14,924 nucleotides of DNA from Thomasclavelia spiroformis (GTDB lineage Bacteria; Bacillota_I; Bacilli_A; Erysipelotrichales; Coprobacillaceae), in contig JAGZCC010000058.1 in the NCBI GenBank assembly GCA_018369555.1, positions 1 through 14,924 on the forward strand. Reading direction: 5' to 3'. Below are positions 1-6,723 of the stretch, in pieces (within the stretch, counting starts at the first letter, position 1; every line of letters begins with the position of its first letter). A program made the position numbers and the translations under genes. The notes under the pieces are model-generated. The model saw only the letters and a list, made by a program, of their open reading frames with translations. It was not told the origin of the DNA and searched no databases.

Positions 1-108
1 ACTTTTCAAAGAAATTAAACAGTTAACCTATAAAAATAAGTATTTTCATATTTTCAAACTTTTTCATAAAAAATACTTGTATTTTATATAGTTAGCTCCA
101 ATAACAAA

Positions 109-130
109 AAAGAAGTCCATAGACTTCTTT
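109..130 (-). terminator. Rho-independent terminator of ptsH
   Basis: A perfect 9-bp stem (AAAGAAGTC / GACTTCTTT) with a 4-base loop starts 6 bases after the ptsH stop codon. On the minus strand it runs into a run of T, as expected of an intrinsic terminator. It closes ptsH before any ptsI could follow. Confidence 0.85.
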
Positions 131-135
131 ATATT

Positions 136-405
136 TTATTCTGCTACTTTTTGTTCTTTAATAACTTTAGCAATAGAAGCAATTACATCTTTTTCATCAT
201 CACCTTCTGCAATGATTTCTACTGTAGCTTTAGTAGGAACACCTAAAGACATAACTCCCATGATAGATTTTAAGTTTACTTCTTTACCATTATAAACTAA
301 TTTAATATCACTTGTAAACTTACTAGCTTGGTTAACTAAGATAGTAGCTGGTCTAGCATGTAATCCAACTGGATCAGATACTACAAAAGATAATTTTTCT
401 GCCAT
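136..405 (-). CDS. ptsH: Phosphocarrier protein HPr
   Basis: This is HPr, the small cytoplasmic phosphocarrier that passes phosphate from enzyme I to the sugar-specific EIIA domains of the PEP:sugar phosphotransferase system. The 89-residue length is normal. The active-site block GLHARPAT carries the phospho-accepting His16. The regulatory block around LKSIMGVMSLG carries Ser47, the residue phosphorylated by HPr kinase in Gram-positive bacteria (usually called Ser46), so this copy can in principle take part in CcpA-type carbon control and is not a Crh-like form lacking the active His. The ATG at 405 is preceded by AGGAGGAG. The gene stands alone: a promoter lies just upstream and a terminator directly downstream, with no ptsI in the window, unlike the ptsHI operon of many Firmicutes. 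Identification is firm. Confidence 0.97.
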   Translation of the reverse strand: MAEKLSFVVSDPVGLHARPATILVNQASKFTSDIKLVYNGKEVNLKSIMGVMSLGVPTKATVEIIAEGDDEKDVIASIAKVIKEQKVAE

Positions 406-439
406 TTTATGACTCCTCCTTAAAATTTTCTATACCCCA

Positions 440-468
440 ATTATATCATCAAAATGCTAGGTTTTAAA
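440..468 (-). promoter_or_regulatory. ptsH promoter with extended -10
   Basis: A consensus -10 TATAAT (440-445) is preceded by TGA, giving the extended -10 form TGnTATAAT. A weak -35 TTTAAA (463-468, 4 of 6 matches) sits 17 bases upstream. The inferred start near 433 would give a leader of about 28 bases ending in the ptsH ribosome binding site. No cre-like operator is obvious. Confidence 0.7.
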
Positions 469-565
469 GTACTTTTTACATAAAATTAACCACTTACAAT
501 TATCCTCAATATATCAACATTATTTATAACAAGTACTAGTATAATGTATAAAAATCACAACTTCA

Positions 566-1222
566 TTAGCTAATATTAAGATCATATTTTAACTTAATTC
601 TTTTAAAAATTTGAAATAAATACTTACATAATAAATACATAAAAATAAGATTAGACAAAATACTAACTAATAAATCCGGATATGATAAAAATATAACTTT
701 CAAACAATTATCAATTGTAAAGTTTCCATAACTAATAAAAATTGTAATAATACCCTTTATTAACCAATAGCCAATACTACAAATCACACCATATCCATAC
801 AATAGCTTTTTTTGTTGATACAATTTATCACCTAAAATTCCTGAAATAAATCCAATCAATCCCATTAACAATATCTCAAAAAATGTCAATGGTGTCATTG
901 TTAACAAAAGACTTGATAATAATATTGATAAACTGCCACACATCATCCCTGCAGCTTGTTTAAAAACAATTCCACAAATAATTGTTATAACACATATTGG
1001 ATTAAAATTCGGTGTAAATAAAAATATAATTCTTGATACCACACTAAACACTATAATAATTGCAAAGATAACAATCTCTCTAATTTTAGGTTTTTTACAA
1101 CAAAAGGGTATACATAATAATATCGAAAGGATAACGTTAAATAAACTATAGCGTTTAACAATAAACATTATCCCTAATAATATTATAGCCAATATACTTA
1201 AAATAAATTTATTTGCTTTCAT
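566..1222 (-). CDS. ECF transporter substrate-binding (S) component, substrate unassigned
   Basis: This is a 218-residue, strongly hydrophobic protein with about five to six membrane segments, the usual size and shape of an ECF-transporter S component, the subunit that binds the vitamin or metal in the membrane. The middle part (VVSRII...NFNPICVITIICGIVF...AAGMMCGSLSILLSS, then MGLIGFISGILG) has the pattern I associate with the S family that includes cobalamin-type (CbrT-like) members. The tryptophan-containing loop usual there is replaced by a TMTPLTFF stretch. The gene overlaps the ATPase gene by 4 bases (ATGA) and is the last gene of a T-AA'-S operon, which supports the role more than sequence alone. 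No terminator is evident downstream. The substrate cannot be named; a queuosine, folate or other vitamin precursor is equally possible. Confidence 0.75.
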   Translation of the reverse strand: MKANKFILSILAIILLGIMFIVKRYSLFNVILSILLCIPFCCKKPKIREIVIFAIIIVFSVVSRIIFLFTPNFNPICVITIICGIVFKQAAGMMCGSLSILLSSLLLTMTPLTFFEILLMGLIGFISGILGDKLYQQKKLLYGYGVICSIGYWLIKGIITIFISYGNFTIDNCLKVIFLSYPDLLVSILSNLIFMYLLCKYLFQIFKRIKLKYDLNIS

Positions 1223-2739
1223 AATCCTAAATCCTCTAATAATATTACTTCCGGATTATTTTCTCGCATAATTTTATTAATTGTTGTTGTATAAAATAAA
1301 TTATGACTAAAAAATTCTCTTGTCTTATCAACAGATTCCATTTGTCCATTAAATATCATCGCTACACGATCACTTATTTTAGCAACAAATTCTAAATCAT
1401 GACTTGCTACTACAATGGTCATATGCTTGCTTAATCCCCTAATCAAATTAGCTAAAAATTCTTTGCTTAATGCATCGATTCCTTTTGTTGGTTCATCCAA
1501 CAATAATAATTGTGGTTTTGTTAAAAGTGTTTTCGCTAAAGCAACCAATTGTTTTTGACCACTACTTAAATCAAAAGGATGTACATCTTTTAAATCAAGG
1601 ATTCCAAAATTATCTAAATGCGACTCAACACTTTTAACATCATCATCAACTAATAATAAATCATCAATCACTTTATCACTTACAAATAAAGTAGTTGGAT
1701 CTTGTGGTAAATAACCAATTCGATCAACACATCCTATTTTAGATATTTCACCTTGACAATCAACTAAACCTGCAAGACAGCGCAAAAATGAAGATTTACC
1801 GCTACCATTTGCTCCTACAACTGAAAGAATTTCATTTTCTAAAATATCAATCTCCAAATCTTTTAAAACAATATCATCATGTCCAAAGTTTAAATTTTTA
1901 ACTTTCATTAATACTCGATTATCAATTTCATCCATTATTTTAATATCGAAATCCTCAAAATCTATTAATGCTTCTCGAGCTTCTTTAATCGATAAGCATA
2001 ACTTATCACATAGAGAAGATACTCGAACATAATTAGGTAATGATTCAACAAATATTTCCTTTGTAAGCATTTCATCTACTGCCATTTTTATTTCATTATC
2101 AATTACAATCTTACCCTCATCCATAACAATCAATCGATTAGCAACATCCAACAATCCCTCTAACTGATGCTCTACAAAAACTACAGTTACATTAAAATCA
2201 TCATTTATATGTTTTAATATTTTAATAAATTCCTCACGATTAACCGGATCTAATTGAACCGTTGATTCATCTAATAAAATCACTTTAGGATTCATTACCA
2301 TGACACTTGCTAAAGCAACTAATTGTTTTTGACCCGTAGATAAAGATTGTGTTTCTTTATTAATAATGCTTTGTAAATTAAAATAATTCACAATTTCTCC
2401 AACTCTGCGTTTCATTTGTTTTAAAGAAATTCCTCGATTTTCTAATCCAAAAGCAATTTCATGCCAAACTGTATTCATAACCAATTGATTATCCGGATTT
2501 TGAAAAACATATCCTATTTTAGTATCATCATTTTCAATTTCTTCGTCTAAAATAATCACTCCATCAATTTCCCCTTTAGGTCTAAGAGATGGTTTAAGAT
2601 ATCTAAGTAAAGTTGTTTTTCCACAACCACTTTTGCCAGTAATAACTAAAAAATCACCTTTTTTTATTTCAAAAGAAATATCATTGATTATTGTTTTATC
2701 TTTTGGATAAGTAAAACTAAAATTTTCAATCTTATACAT
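1219..2739 (-). CDS. ECF transporter ATPase, fused A and A' subunits
   Basis: This single 506-residue protein carries two ABC ATPase domains, fusing the EcfA and EcfA' subunits that normally form a heterodimer to drive vitamin uptake. Domain 1 has Walker A GKSGCGKTT (35-43), Q-loop Q80 in FQNPDNQ, signature LSTGQ (133-137), Walker B ILLDE (154-158) and an EH switch histidine in VEHQLEG. Domain 2, starting near residue 275, has Walker A GANGSGKSS, signature LSSGQ and Walker B LLLLDEP. Both sites look complete; the first reads DES rather than the usual DEP after Walker B. An acidic linker of about 40 residues joins the halves. AGGAGG lies 8 bases before the ATG. The gene overlaps ecfT by 8 bases and the S gene by 4, so translational coupling is likely. 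Fused two-domain ATPases of the YkoD type are known in Firmicutes. Confidence 0.93.
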   Translation of the reverse strand: MYKIENFSFTYPKDKTIINDISFEIKKGDFLVITGKSGCGKTTLLRYLKPSLRPKGEIDGVIILDEEIENDDTKIGYVFQNPDNQLVMNTVWHEIAFGLENRGISLKQMKRRVGEIVNYFNLQSIINKETQSLSTGQKQLVALASVMVMNPKVILLDESTVQLDPVNREEFIKILKHINDDFNVTVVFVEHQLEGLLDVANRLIVMDEGKIVIDNEIKMAVDEMLTKEIFVESLPNYVRVSSLCDKLCLSIKEAREALIDFEDFDIKIMDEIDNRVLMKVKNLNFGHDDIVLKDLEIDILENEILSVVGANGSGKSSFLRCLAGLVDCQGEISKIGCVDRIGYLPQDPTTLFVSDKVIDDLLLVDDDVKSVESHLDNFGILDLKDVHPFDLSSGQKQLVALAKTLLTKPQLLLLDEPTKGIDALSKEFLANLIRGLSKHMTIVVASHDLEFVAKISDRVAMIFNGQMESVDKTREFFSHNLFYTTTINKIMRENNPEVILLEDLGL

Positions 2740-3520
2740 TCTTCTTTCCTCCTAACAATATTGGTAAAATTCCCAATAACAAATATGAAGTAAAAAACAA
2801 TAAATCAAGTAACTTAAAATGATAAATTTGTAATAATGGATAATTTCGATAATATCCATAATAGCCCCAAAAACAAATTACGCTAAGCAAAACAATAATC
2901 GCTAATTTTAACATATCATCTTTTTGAAAAACGTATAAATGAAAACTTGTACGCTTTGAACTTCCATAACCTCTAGATATCATTGAATCAATCATATCTA
3001 ACGAAGATTCAAAAGCATATGTAACTAAAATAATAATCACATTACGATAATAAATAATTTTATTTTTAACAGGAATATGATAATTTGCTTCTTTTATCTT
3101 TTGATATTGTCTTTTTAATTTATTTATAAAATTAAAGAATATCGAAATTGTCAAACCAAAACCAGGTAAAATAGAACCAAACAAATATACAATATGATCA
3201 TTTTTTACAAAATAACGCATTACTTTATACCATAAAAATAAGTTACTTAAAAAAATACCAAAAAGTAAACTATATATAATATCATTGCTACTTTGAACTA
3301 ACAAAGGAACAATAAGCATAACAACTCCAAGTATAATTAACACCCATTTTAAATGCTTAAAAAATTTATCTTTATTATAAAAATAATCCATTAAAATAGC
3401 TAATCCACTCATTAATAAAATAAAATAATAATTATTCTGAATAAACAATAGCACAATAATTGATAAAAAATAAACAACCAAAACACTTGGATGACTATCT
3501 TTAAATTTCTTTATAACCAT
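2732..3520 (-). CDS. ecfT: ECF transporter transmembrane coupling component EcfT
   Basis: This is the T component, the membrane scaffold that couples ATP hydrolysis in the ATPase subunits to movement of the S component. It is a 262-residue polytopic protein with about five or six hydrophobic helices. The cytoplasmic coupling motif is visible as MIDSMISRGYGSSKRTSF, matching the family pattern MxxRGY-GxxR with Ser in place of Ala in the usual ARG triplet. The open frame extends 14 codons upstream to 3562, but only the ATG at 3520 has a ribosome binding site (AGAGAGG, 8 bases away), so that start is chosen. It is the first gene of a T-AA'-S operon and overlaps the ATPase gene by 8 bases. A leader of about 137 bases with a perfect inverted repeat precedes it. 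No known vitamin riboswitch could be recognised there. Confidence 0.85.
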   Translation of the reverse strand: MVIKKFKDSHPSVLVVYFLSIIVLLFIQNNYYFILLMSGLAILMDYFYNKDKFFKHLKWVLIILGVVMLIVPLLVQSSNDIIYSLLFGIFLSNLFLWYKVMRYFVKNDHIVYLFGSILPGFGLTISIFFNFINKLKRQYQKIKEANYHIPVKNKIIYYRNVIIILVTYAFESSLDMIDSMISRGYGSSKRTSFHLYVFQKDDMLKLAIIVLLSVICFWGYYGYYRNYPLLQIYHFKLLDLLFFTSYLLLGILPILLGGKKNV

Positions 3521-3607
3521 ATCATTTTCCTCTCTGTTTAATATCATTATCAAATAATACATATATTATCCAAATAAACATCAATTATTATTTATCAAAC
3601 ACTAATA

Positions 3608-3638
3608 TGGTTAAAATAAAATTATTTTATTTTAACCA
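3608..3638 (-). repeat. Perfect 14-bp inverted repeat in the ecf operon leader
   Basis: Two 14-base arms (TGGTTAAAATAAAA and its exact complement) flank a 3-base TTA loop. The element lies about 20-50 bases downstream of the inferred ecf transcription start, hence inside the leader RNA, and about 88 bases before the ecfT start codon. The stem has only two G:C pairs and is not followed by a T-run on the minus strand, so it is not a standard terminator. A DNA-binding protein operator or a leader hairpin are the likely alternatives. Confidence 0.75.
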
Positions 3639-3663
3639 AATAATTTTAAATGAAATCAGTATC

Positions 3664-3691
3664 ATTATACAACAATCATTTCTAAAAGCAA
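3664..3691 (-). promoter_or_regulatory. Candidate promoter of the ecf operon
   Basis: TATAAT (3664-3669) has a weak -35 TTGCTT (3686-3691) 16 bases upstream. It sits directly after the terminator of the preceding gene and ahead of the palindromic leader. A second possible pair closer to ecfT (TTGATG and TATTAT, 19 bases apart, inside 3549-3582) cannot be excluded in such AT-rich sequence. Confidence 0.5.
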
Positions 3692-3726
3692 TAAAATGAC
3701 AAGAATTTATCTCTTGTCATTTTATT
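3690..3726 (-). terminator. Terminator of the lipoprotein/methyltransferase-like unit
   Basis: A perfect 15-bp stem (AATAAAATGACAAGA / TCTTGTCATTTTATT) with a 7-base loop begins 6 bases after the stop codon at 3733. The descending arm, TCTTGTCATTTTATTGCTTTT on the minus strand, is T-rich. Confidence 0.85.
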
Positions 3727-3732
3727 AAATAT

Positions 3733-4776
3733 TTAAAGTTTCTTCTTTTTTGCAACTACCATAAAACGATGTGTAGTCAATTCAAAATAACTTTTTTCTT
3801 TAATATGTTTTAATACTTGACCATAAAAATTAATAAATCGATCATGTGTAATATCTGCTCGAGTAATACTTTTCATAAAAGTTATAAATGATGTTAACGT
3901 ATTAAAACGAACAAAACCATGTTCCTCAAAACCATCAACAATCTCCAAACCAATATCACTAAGTAATCTTGAACCACTTTCCAAATCCCAACGTCCTTTG
4001 ATTTTAAATGGTAAAAATATATTCATTATTTCACGGTAATTATCACTACCCATTTGATCAACTAAAATATATCCTCCAGGTTTTACAACCCGATATAAAT
4101 CATACCGATCATAATTTACCAATTCACTAACTACTACATCTAAACGTTCGTCTTTAAAAGGCAGTTTTCCATCTTCTGTTAGGCGAGTAACTTTTACATT
4201 TTTATCCACTAATTTTGCTGCTGCTTTTTCATATTGAGATTCAACAACATATGTAATTGGTGGTAATTTATCAAACGATGAAACAAACTCTCCACCATCA
4301 AGTGAAATAGTTGCTAAATGAGTATCATCATCAACATATTTCAAAATAACATTTTGACTTGAATAAGTAGGTTTACTTTGTTGTACCAATTCATCTTCAG
4401 TTACATTAATTGCATTCAATATCTCATTTTTAGCCACGATTGCATTATTAATATCCTTTTTAAACCTAATTCTTGAATAATGATATCCAACAAATTGACT
4501 AATTCCATCACAAATAACAGCCACTGCAATAAATCCAATTATTTCAATAAACCACTCAAATGAAAAAAACGGTTGAATTGAAACAATCATATAACAAAAT
4601 ATTCCCATTAAAATAATACTTCTTGTACGTACATATTTAAATGGCTCATTAAGCTTAAAATACCAACTCAATAATGATCTTTTTTTTGCATTATAGGCTT
4701 CTATCTCACAAAAAATAAACTTAAATACAATAAGCATTGTTGCTAGCGTTACAAGCATATAAATATAATAACTCAT
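3733..4776 (-). CDS. Membrane-anchored methyltransferase-fold protein with degenerate SAM motif
   Basis: A 347-residue protein with two parts. The N-terminus has about three membrane helices (near residues 2-23, 53-70 and 76-92). The C-terminal part (about 135-345) resembles a class I SAM-dependent methyltransferase: LPFKDERLDVVVS (205-217) and RVVKPGGYIL (229-238) match the motif around the substrate strand and the 'LKPGG' turn, and an acidic Glu179 sits where the ribose-binding residue is expected. The glycine-rich SAM loop, normally like LDxGTGGGEF, reads ATISLDGGEF here (154-164), lacking the first Asp and two glycines. It may therefore bind SAM poorly or not at all; the substrate is unknown. 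The start at 4776 is chosen because GAGGT lies about 8 bases upstream, whereas the longer frame to 4806 has no ribosome binding site and would overlap the preceding gene. It follows the lipoprotein gene by 4 bases and is closed by a terminator. Confidence 0.7.
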   Translation of the reverse strand: MSYYIYMLVTLATMLIVFKFIFCEIEAYNAKKRSLLSWYFKLNEPFKYVRTRSIILMGIFCYMIVSIQPFFSFEWFIEIIGFIAVAVICDGISQFVGYHYSRIRFKKDINNAIVAKNEILNAINVTEDELVQQSKPTYSSQNVILKYVDDDTHLATISLDGGEFVSSFDKLPPITYVVESQYEKAAAKLVDKNVKVTRLTEDGKLPFKDERLDVVVSELVNYDRYDLYRVVKPGGYILVDQMGSDNYREIMNIFLPFKIKGRWDLESGSRLLSDIGLEIVDGFEEHGFVRFNTLTSFITFMKSITRADITHDRFINFYGQVLKHIKEKSYFELTTHRFMVVAKKKKL

Positions 4777-4780
4777 CTTT

Positions 4781-6202
4781 TTACCTCTTATAAATTTCTT
4801 CACCATCTAATGTATAATAATTACCATGTTCACTAATAAAATATCCATTATCAACAAACTCTAGTTTATCTTCAACAAAGAAAATAACTTCTAATTCATT
4901 CATATCGTAAACATAACTAGAACCACTTTTATTAAAAATCCCATAAACATTGTCACTATAGGTAAAAACAATTCCATCATCCATAAAGTTATCATCAATA
5001 ACTTTCTTACCTTCTGTATCAATTATCTCATATTTACTGTCACTAATAAAACCAGCATAATATTTTTCTCCAATATAACTAATTCTAGAATATGTTTTAG
5101 AAATCTTTTTTCCTTTTTGATTAATCAAATAATATTTATCATCCTTTTTAGAAACAACAGCTAAACCATTTTGATCAAATATTTCAGCACTAGTAAAAAG
5201 TGTCTTAAACGCAGGTTTACCATCATAACGATAATACATATAACCTTTAGATCTTACATATACTGGAAAAATCTTACTACCAATATACGAAGCCATTGGA
5301 TCTAATTGAATATCGCTTATGTCAGTTTCTTTTCCATTATAAACAAATTTATGAGGTCCGTAAATCATTTCCTGATTTTTAATTACATAATTTTCTAAAT
5401 TATTATAATAACTATTAATTGCTGTAGCATTTCCTTCTTTATCAAATAAGTAAGTAGTTTGATTTTTTACTCCCGTAATATTATCATCTTGATCAAAATA
5501 CAAATCATCTAACTCAATATTTACATTAAAAATAATCTTTCCTTTTTCATTGCAAAATAATGCTTCTTGACTTTCACGATCATAAAATAAATAACCACTA
5601 TTTTCACTTTGAGACATCAATTGGAATTTACCACCAGTTTTAATATTTATTTCATGATTGAGGTTTTCTTGATTATATATTTTTATACTATTTTTATAAG
5701 CTACTGCTATATAATTATCTTTAATTACATTAGCATTTAATATCTCATCTTTACTTTTTATTAAAACTTTTCCCGTATCATAGAAAACTAGATATTTTTT
5801 TCCTTGATGAACAATAGGTAAACCACTTAAAATAATTTCAGTTTTCTCATCACTTTTATACAACTCCTCACCAAAACTATTTAAAATAGCAATATTATCA
5901 TCTTTATCATATGCAACTATCATATTCGATATTGACTCTAATTTTTTATATTTTCCTAATTTAATAAGTTCTTTTCCTTCATATGATAAATAACCATATT
6001 TATCATCCTTAACCACAATATAACCATCTTTTAATATTGGTTCATATCGATCGTAAATAAATTTTGTTTTTTTATTCCCATTTATATCCACAAGACCATA
6101 TTGATCTTTTTTATTCGCCACAAAAAGTGTTTGATCACTACCGTTATTACTACACCCAGTTAATAATAAAAGGGCTAAAATACCAATCACTATTTTTTTC
6201 AT
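4781..6202 (-). CDS. WG-repeat lipoprotein
   Basis: A 473-residue predicted lipoprotein. The signal peptide MKKIVIGILALLLL ends in the lipobox LTGC, with Cys17 as the lipidated residue, followed by a short Ser/Asn-rich linker, so the protein is probably displayed on the outer face of the membrane. The body carries repeated short beta units of the WG (KWG) type: YGLVDINGNKKTKFIYDRY, YGYLSYEGKELI, YYLINQKGKKISKTYSRI, YEIIDTEGKKVIDDNF and a final YYTLDGEEIYK. The Trp of the canonical motif is mostly Tyr. WG-repeat proteins are widespread and mostly uncharacterised. A GTG nine bases upstream (6211) could start the frame, but AAGGAG lies 8 bases before the ATG at 6202 and would overlap the GTG, so the ATG is preferred. 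It forms a two-gene unit with the membrane-anchored methyltransferase-like gene. Confidence 0.85.
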   Translation of the reverse strand: MKKIVIGILALLLLTGCSNNGSDQTLFVANKKDQYGLVDINGNKKTKFIYDRYEPILKDGYIVVKDDKYGYLSYEGKELIKLGKYKKLESISNMIVAYDKDDNIAILNSFGEELYKSDEKTEIILSGLPIVHQGKKYLVFYDTGKVLIKSKDEILNANVIKDNYIAVAYKNSIKIYNQENLNHEINIKTGGKFQLMSQSENSGYLFYDRESQEALFCNEKGKIIFNVNIELDDLYFDQDDNITGVKNQTTYLFDKEGNATAINSYYNNLENYVIKNQEMIYGPHKFVYNGKETDISDIQLDPMASYIGSKIFPVYVRSKGYMYYRYDGKPAFKTLFTSAEIFDQNGLAVVSKKDDKYYLINQKGKKISKTYSRISYIGEKYYAGFISDSKYEIIDTEGKKVIDDNFMDDGIVFTYSDNVYGIFNKSGSSYVYDMNELEVIFFVEDKLEFVDNGYFISEHGNYYTLDGEEIYKR

Positions 6203-6227
6203 TTTGTCCACTCCTTAAAACAAAATA

Positions 6228-6256
6228 ATTATAACATGTTTCTTGTCGATTAACCA
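6228..6256 (-). promoter_or_regulatory. Promoter of the WG-lipoprotein unit, extended -10
   Basis: TGTTATAAT gives a consensus extended -10 (hexamer 6228-6233). The hexamer 17 bases upstream, TGGTTA (6251-6256), is a poor -35, which extended -10 promoters tolerate. The inferred start near 6221 lies just ahead of the AAGGAG ribosome binding site. Confidence 0.6.
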
Positions 6257-6275
6257 CAAAGATTTAAATTTACTC

Positions 6276-6311
6276 AAAAGTAAAAAGCGGTTATTAACCG
6301 CTTCTTACTTT
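6276..6311 (-). terminator. Terminator of the small DUF6465-like gene
   Basis: The core stem AAGCGGTT / AACCGCTT with a 3-base loop (6285-6303) extends outward with one mismatch to a 17-bp stem. On the minus strand the core is followed by TTTACTTTTG. The outer stem makes it nearly symmetrical, but no plus-strand gene needs it. Confidence 0.8.
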
Positions 6312-6343
6312 TTGGATATATTAAGGATATTATATTAAGACTA

Positions 6344-6559
6344 CTAAAGTATTAATGGTTCAATATTGTTAACAGTATTACCATCTTTAGTAGTTGCCAC
6401 GTAATACACTGATGAAGTTTCAGGTGCATAATAAATATTTAAAGTATTGATAGTAGAAATTTTAACTCCACTAGCTTTTAACTCCTCTTTCACCATTTTT
6501 TCAATATCAGTAGCATTAACGTTTTGACCTTGATATTGTACTTCAAGTACAGCTTTCAT
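6344..6559 (-). CDS. Small conserved protein, DUF6465-like
   Basis: A 71-residue soluble protein with no signal peptide or membrane segment. The layout is a beta-strand LEVQYQG, a charged helix (TDIEKMVKEELKASG), then LNIYYAPETSSVYYVATT, which resembles the 'L-Y-KPE-AYYV' core of the DUF6465 proteins found in Clostridia and Erysipelotrichia. Function is unknown, and the family call rests on recognition of the pattern only. The ribosome binding site is unusual: a G-run (GGGGG) about 10 bases before the ATG rather than a clean AGGAGG. The gene has its own promoter and terminator, so it is expressed as a single-gene transcript between typA and the lipoprotein unit. Confidence 0.7.
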   Translation of the reverse strand: MKAVLEVQYQGQNVNATDIEKMVKEELKASGVKISTINTLNIYYAPETSSVYYVATTKDGNTVNNIEPLIL

Positions 6560-6588
6560 CTCAAATTTTCCCCCGTTTCTACACTACT

Positions 6589-6617
6589 ATCATATCATAA
6601 AAATTTATAATATGCAA
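6589..6617 (-). promoter_or_regulatory. Promoter of the DUF6465-like gene, extended -10
   Basis: TGATATGAT forms an extended -10 (hexamer 6589-6594). The -35 TTGCAT (6612-6617) is exactly 17 bases upstream. The inferred start near 6582 gives a leader of about 23 bases. Confidence 0.6.
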
Positions 6618-6696
6618 ATTTTACTGTGATTATCATTACTTTTTTAAACATTTATAAAAAAAACACAATTAAACAAATAAATATACTATAAACAAC

Positions 6697-6723
6697 AAAA
6701 AAAGACCGCATAATGCAGTCTTT
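6697..6723 (-). terminator. Terminator of typA, overlapping its stop codon
   Basis: The stem AAAGAC-C-GCA / TGC-A-GTCTTT (one C·A mismatch, 3-base loop, 6701-6723) is followed on the minus strand by a run of seven T. The stem reaches into the typA stop codon at 6722-6724, so the hairpin begins inside the coding sequence. Confidence 0.88.

Noticed and set aside
38..78. Inverted repeat AAGTATTTT / AAAATACTT at the left edge
   Set aside because: Nine AT-rich bases with a 23-base loop can arise by chance here. There is no associated gene or T-run to give it a role.
469..565. Terminator for the ecf operon between the S gene and ptsH
   Set aside because: No stem of useful length followed by T was found in this stretch. 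Only short AT dyads such as TACTAGTA are present.
3521..3690. Possible vitamin riboswitch before the ecf operon
   Set aside because: The leader is about 137 bases, nearly all A and T. It lacks the conserved G/C-rich cores of cobalamin, thiamine, folate or queuosine riboswitches, so only the inverted repeat is reported.
4777..4806. N-terminal extension MVKKFIRGKK of the methyltransferase-like protein
   Set aside because: This start has no ribosome binding site and would overlap the lipoprotein gene, while the ATG at 4776 has GAGGT at good spacing.
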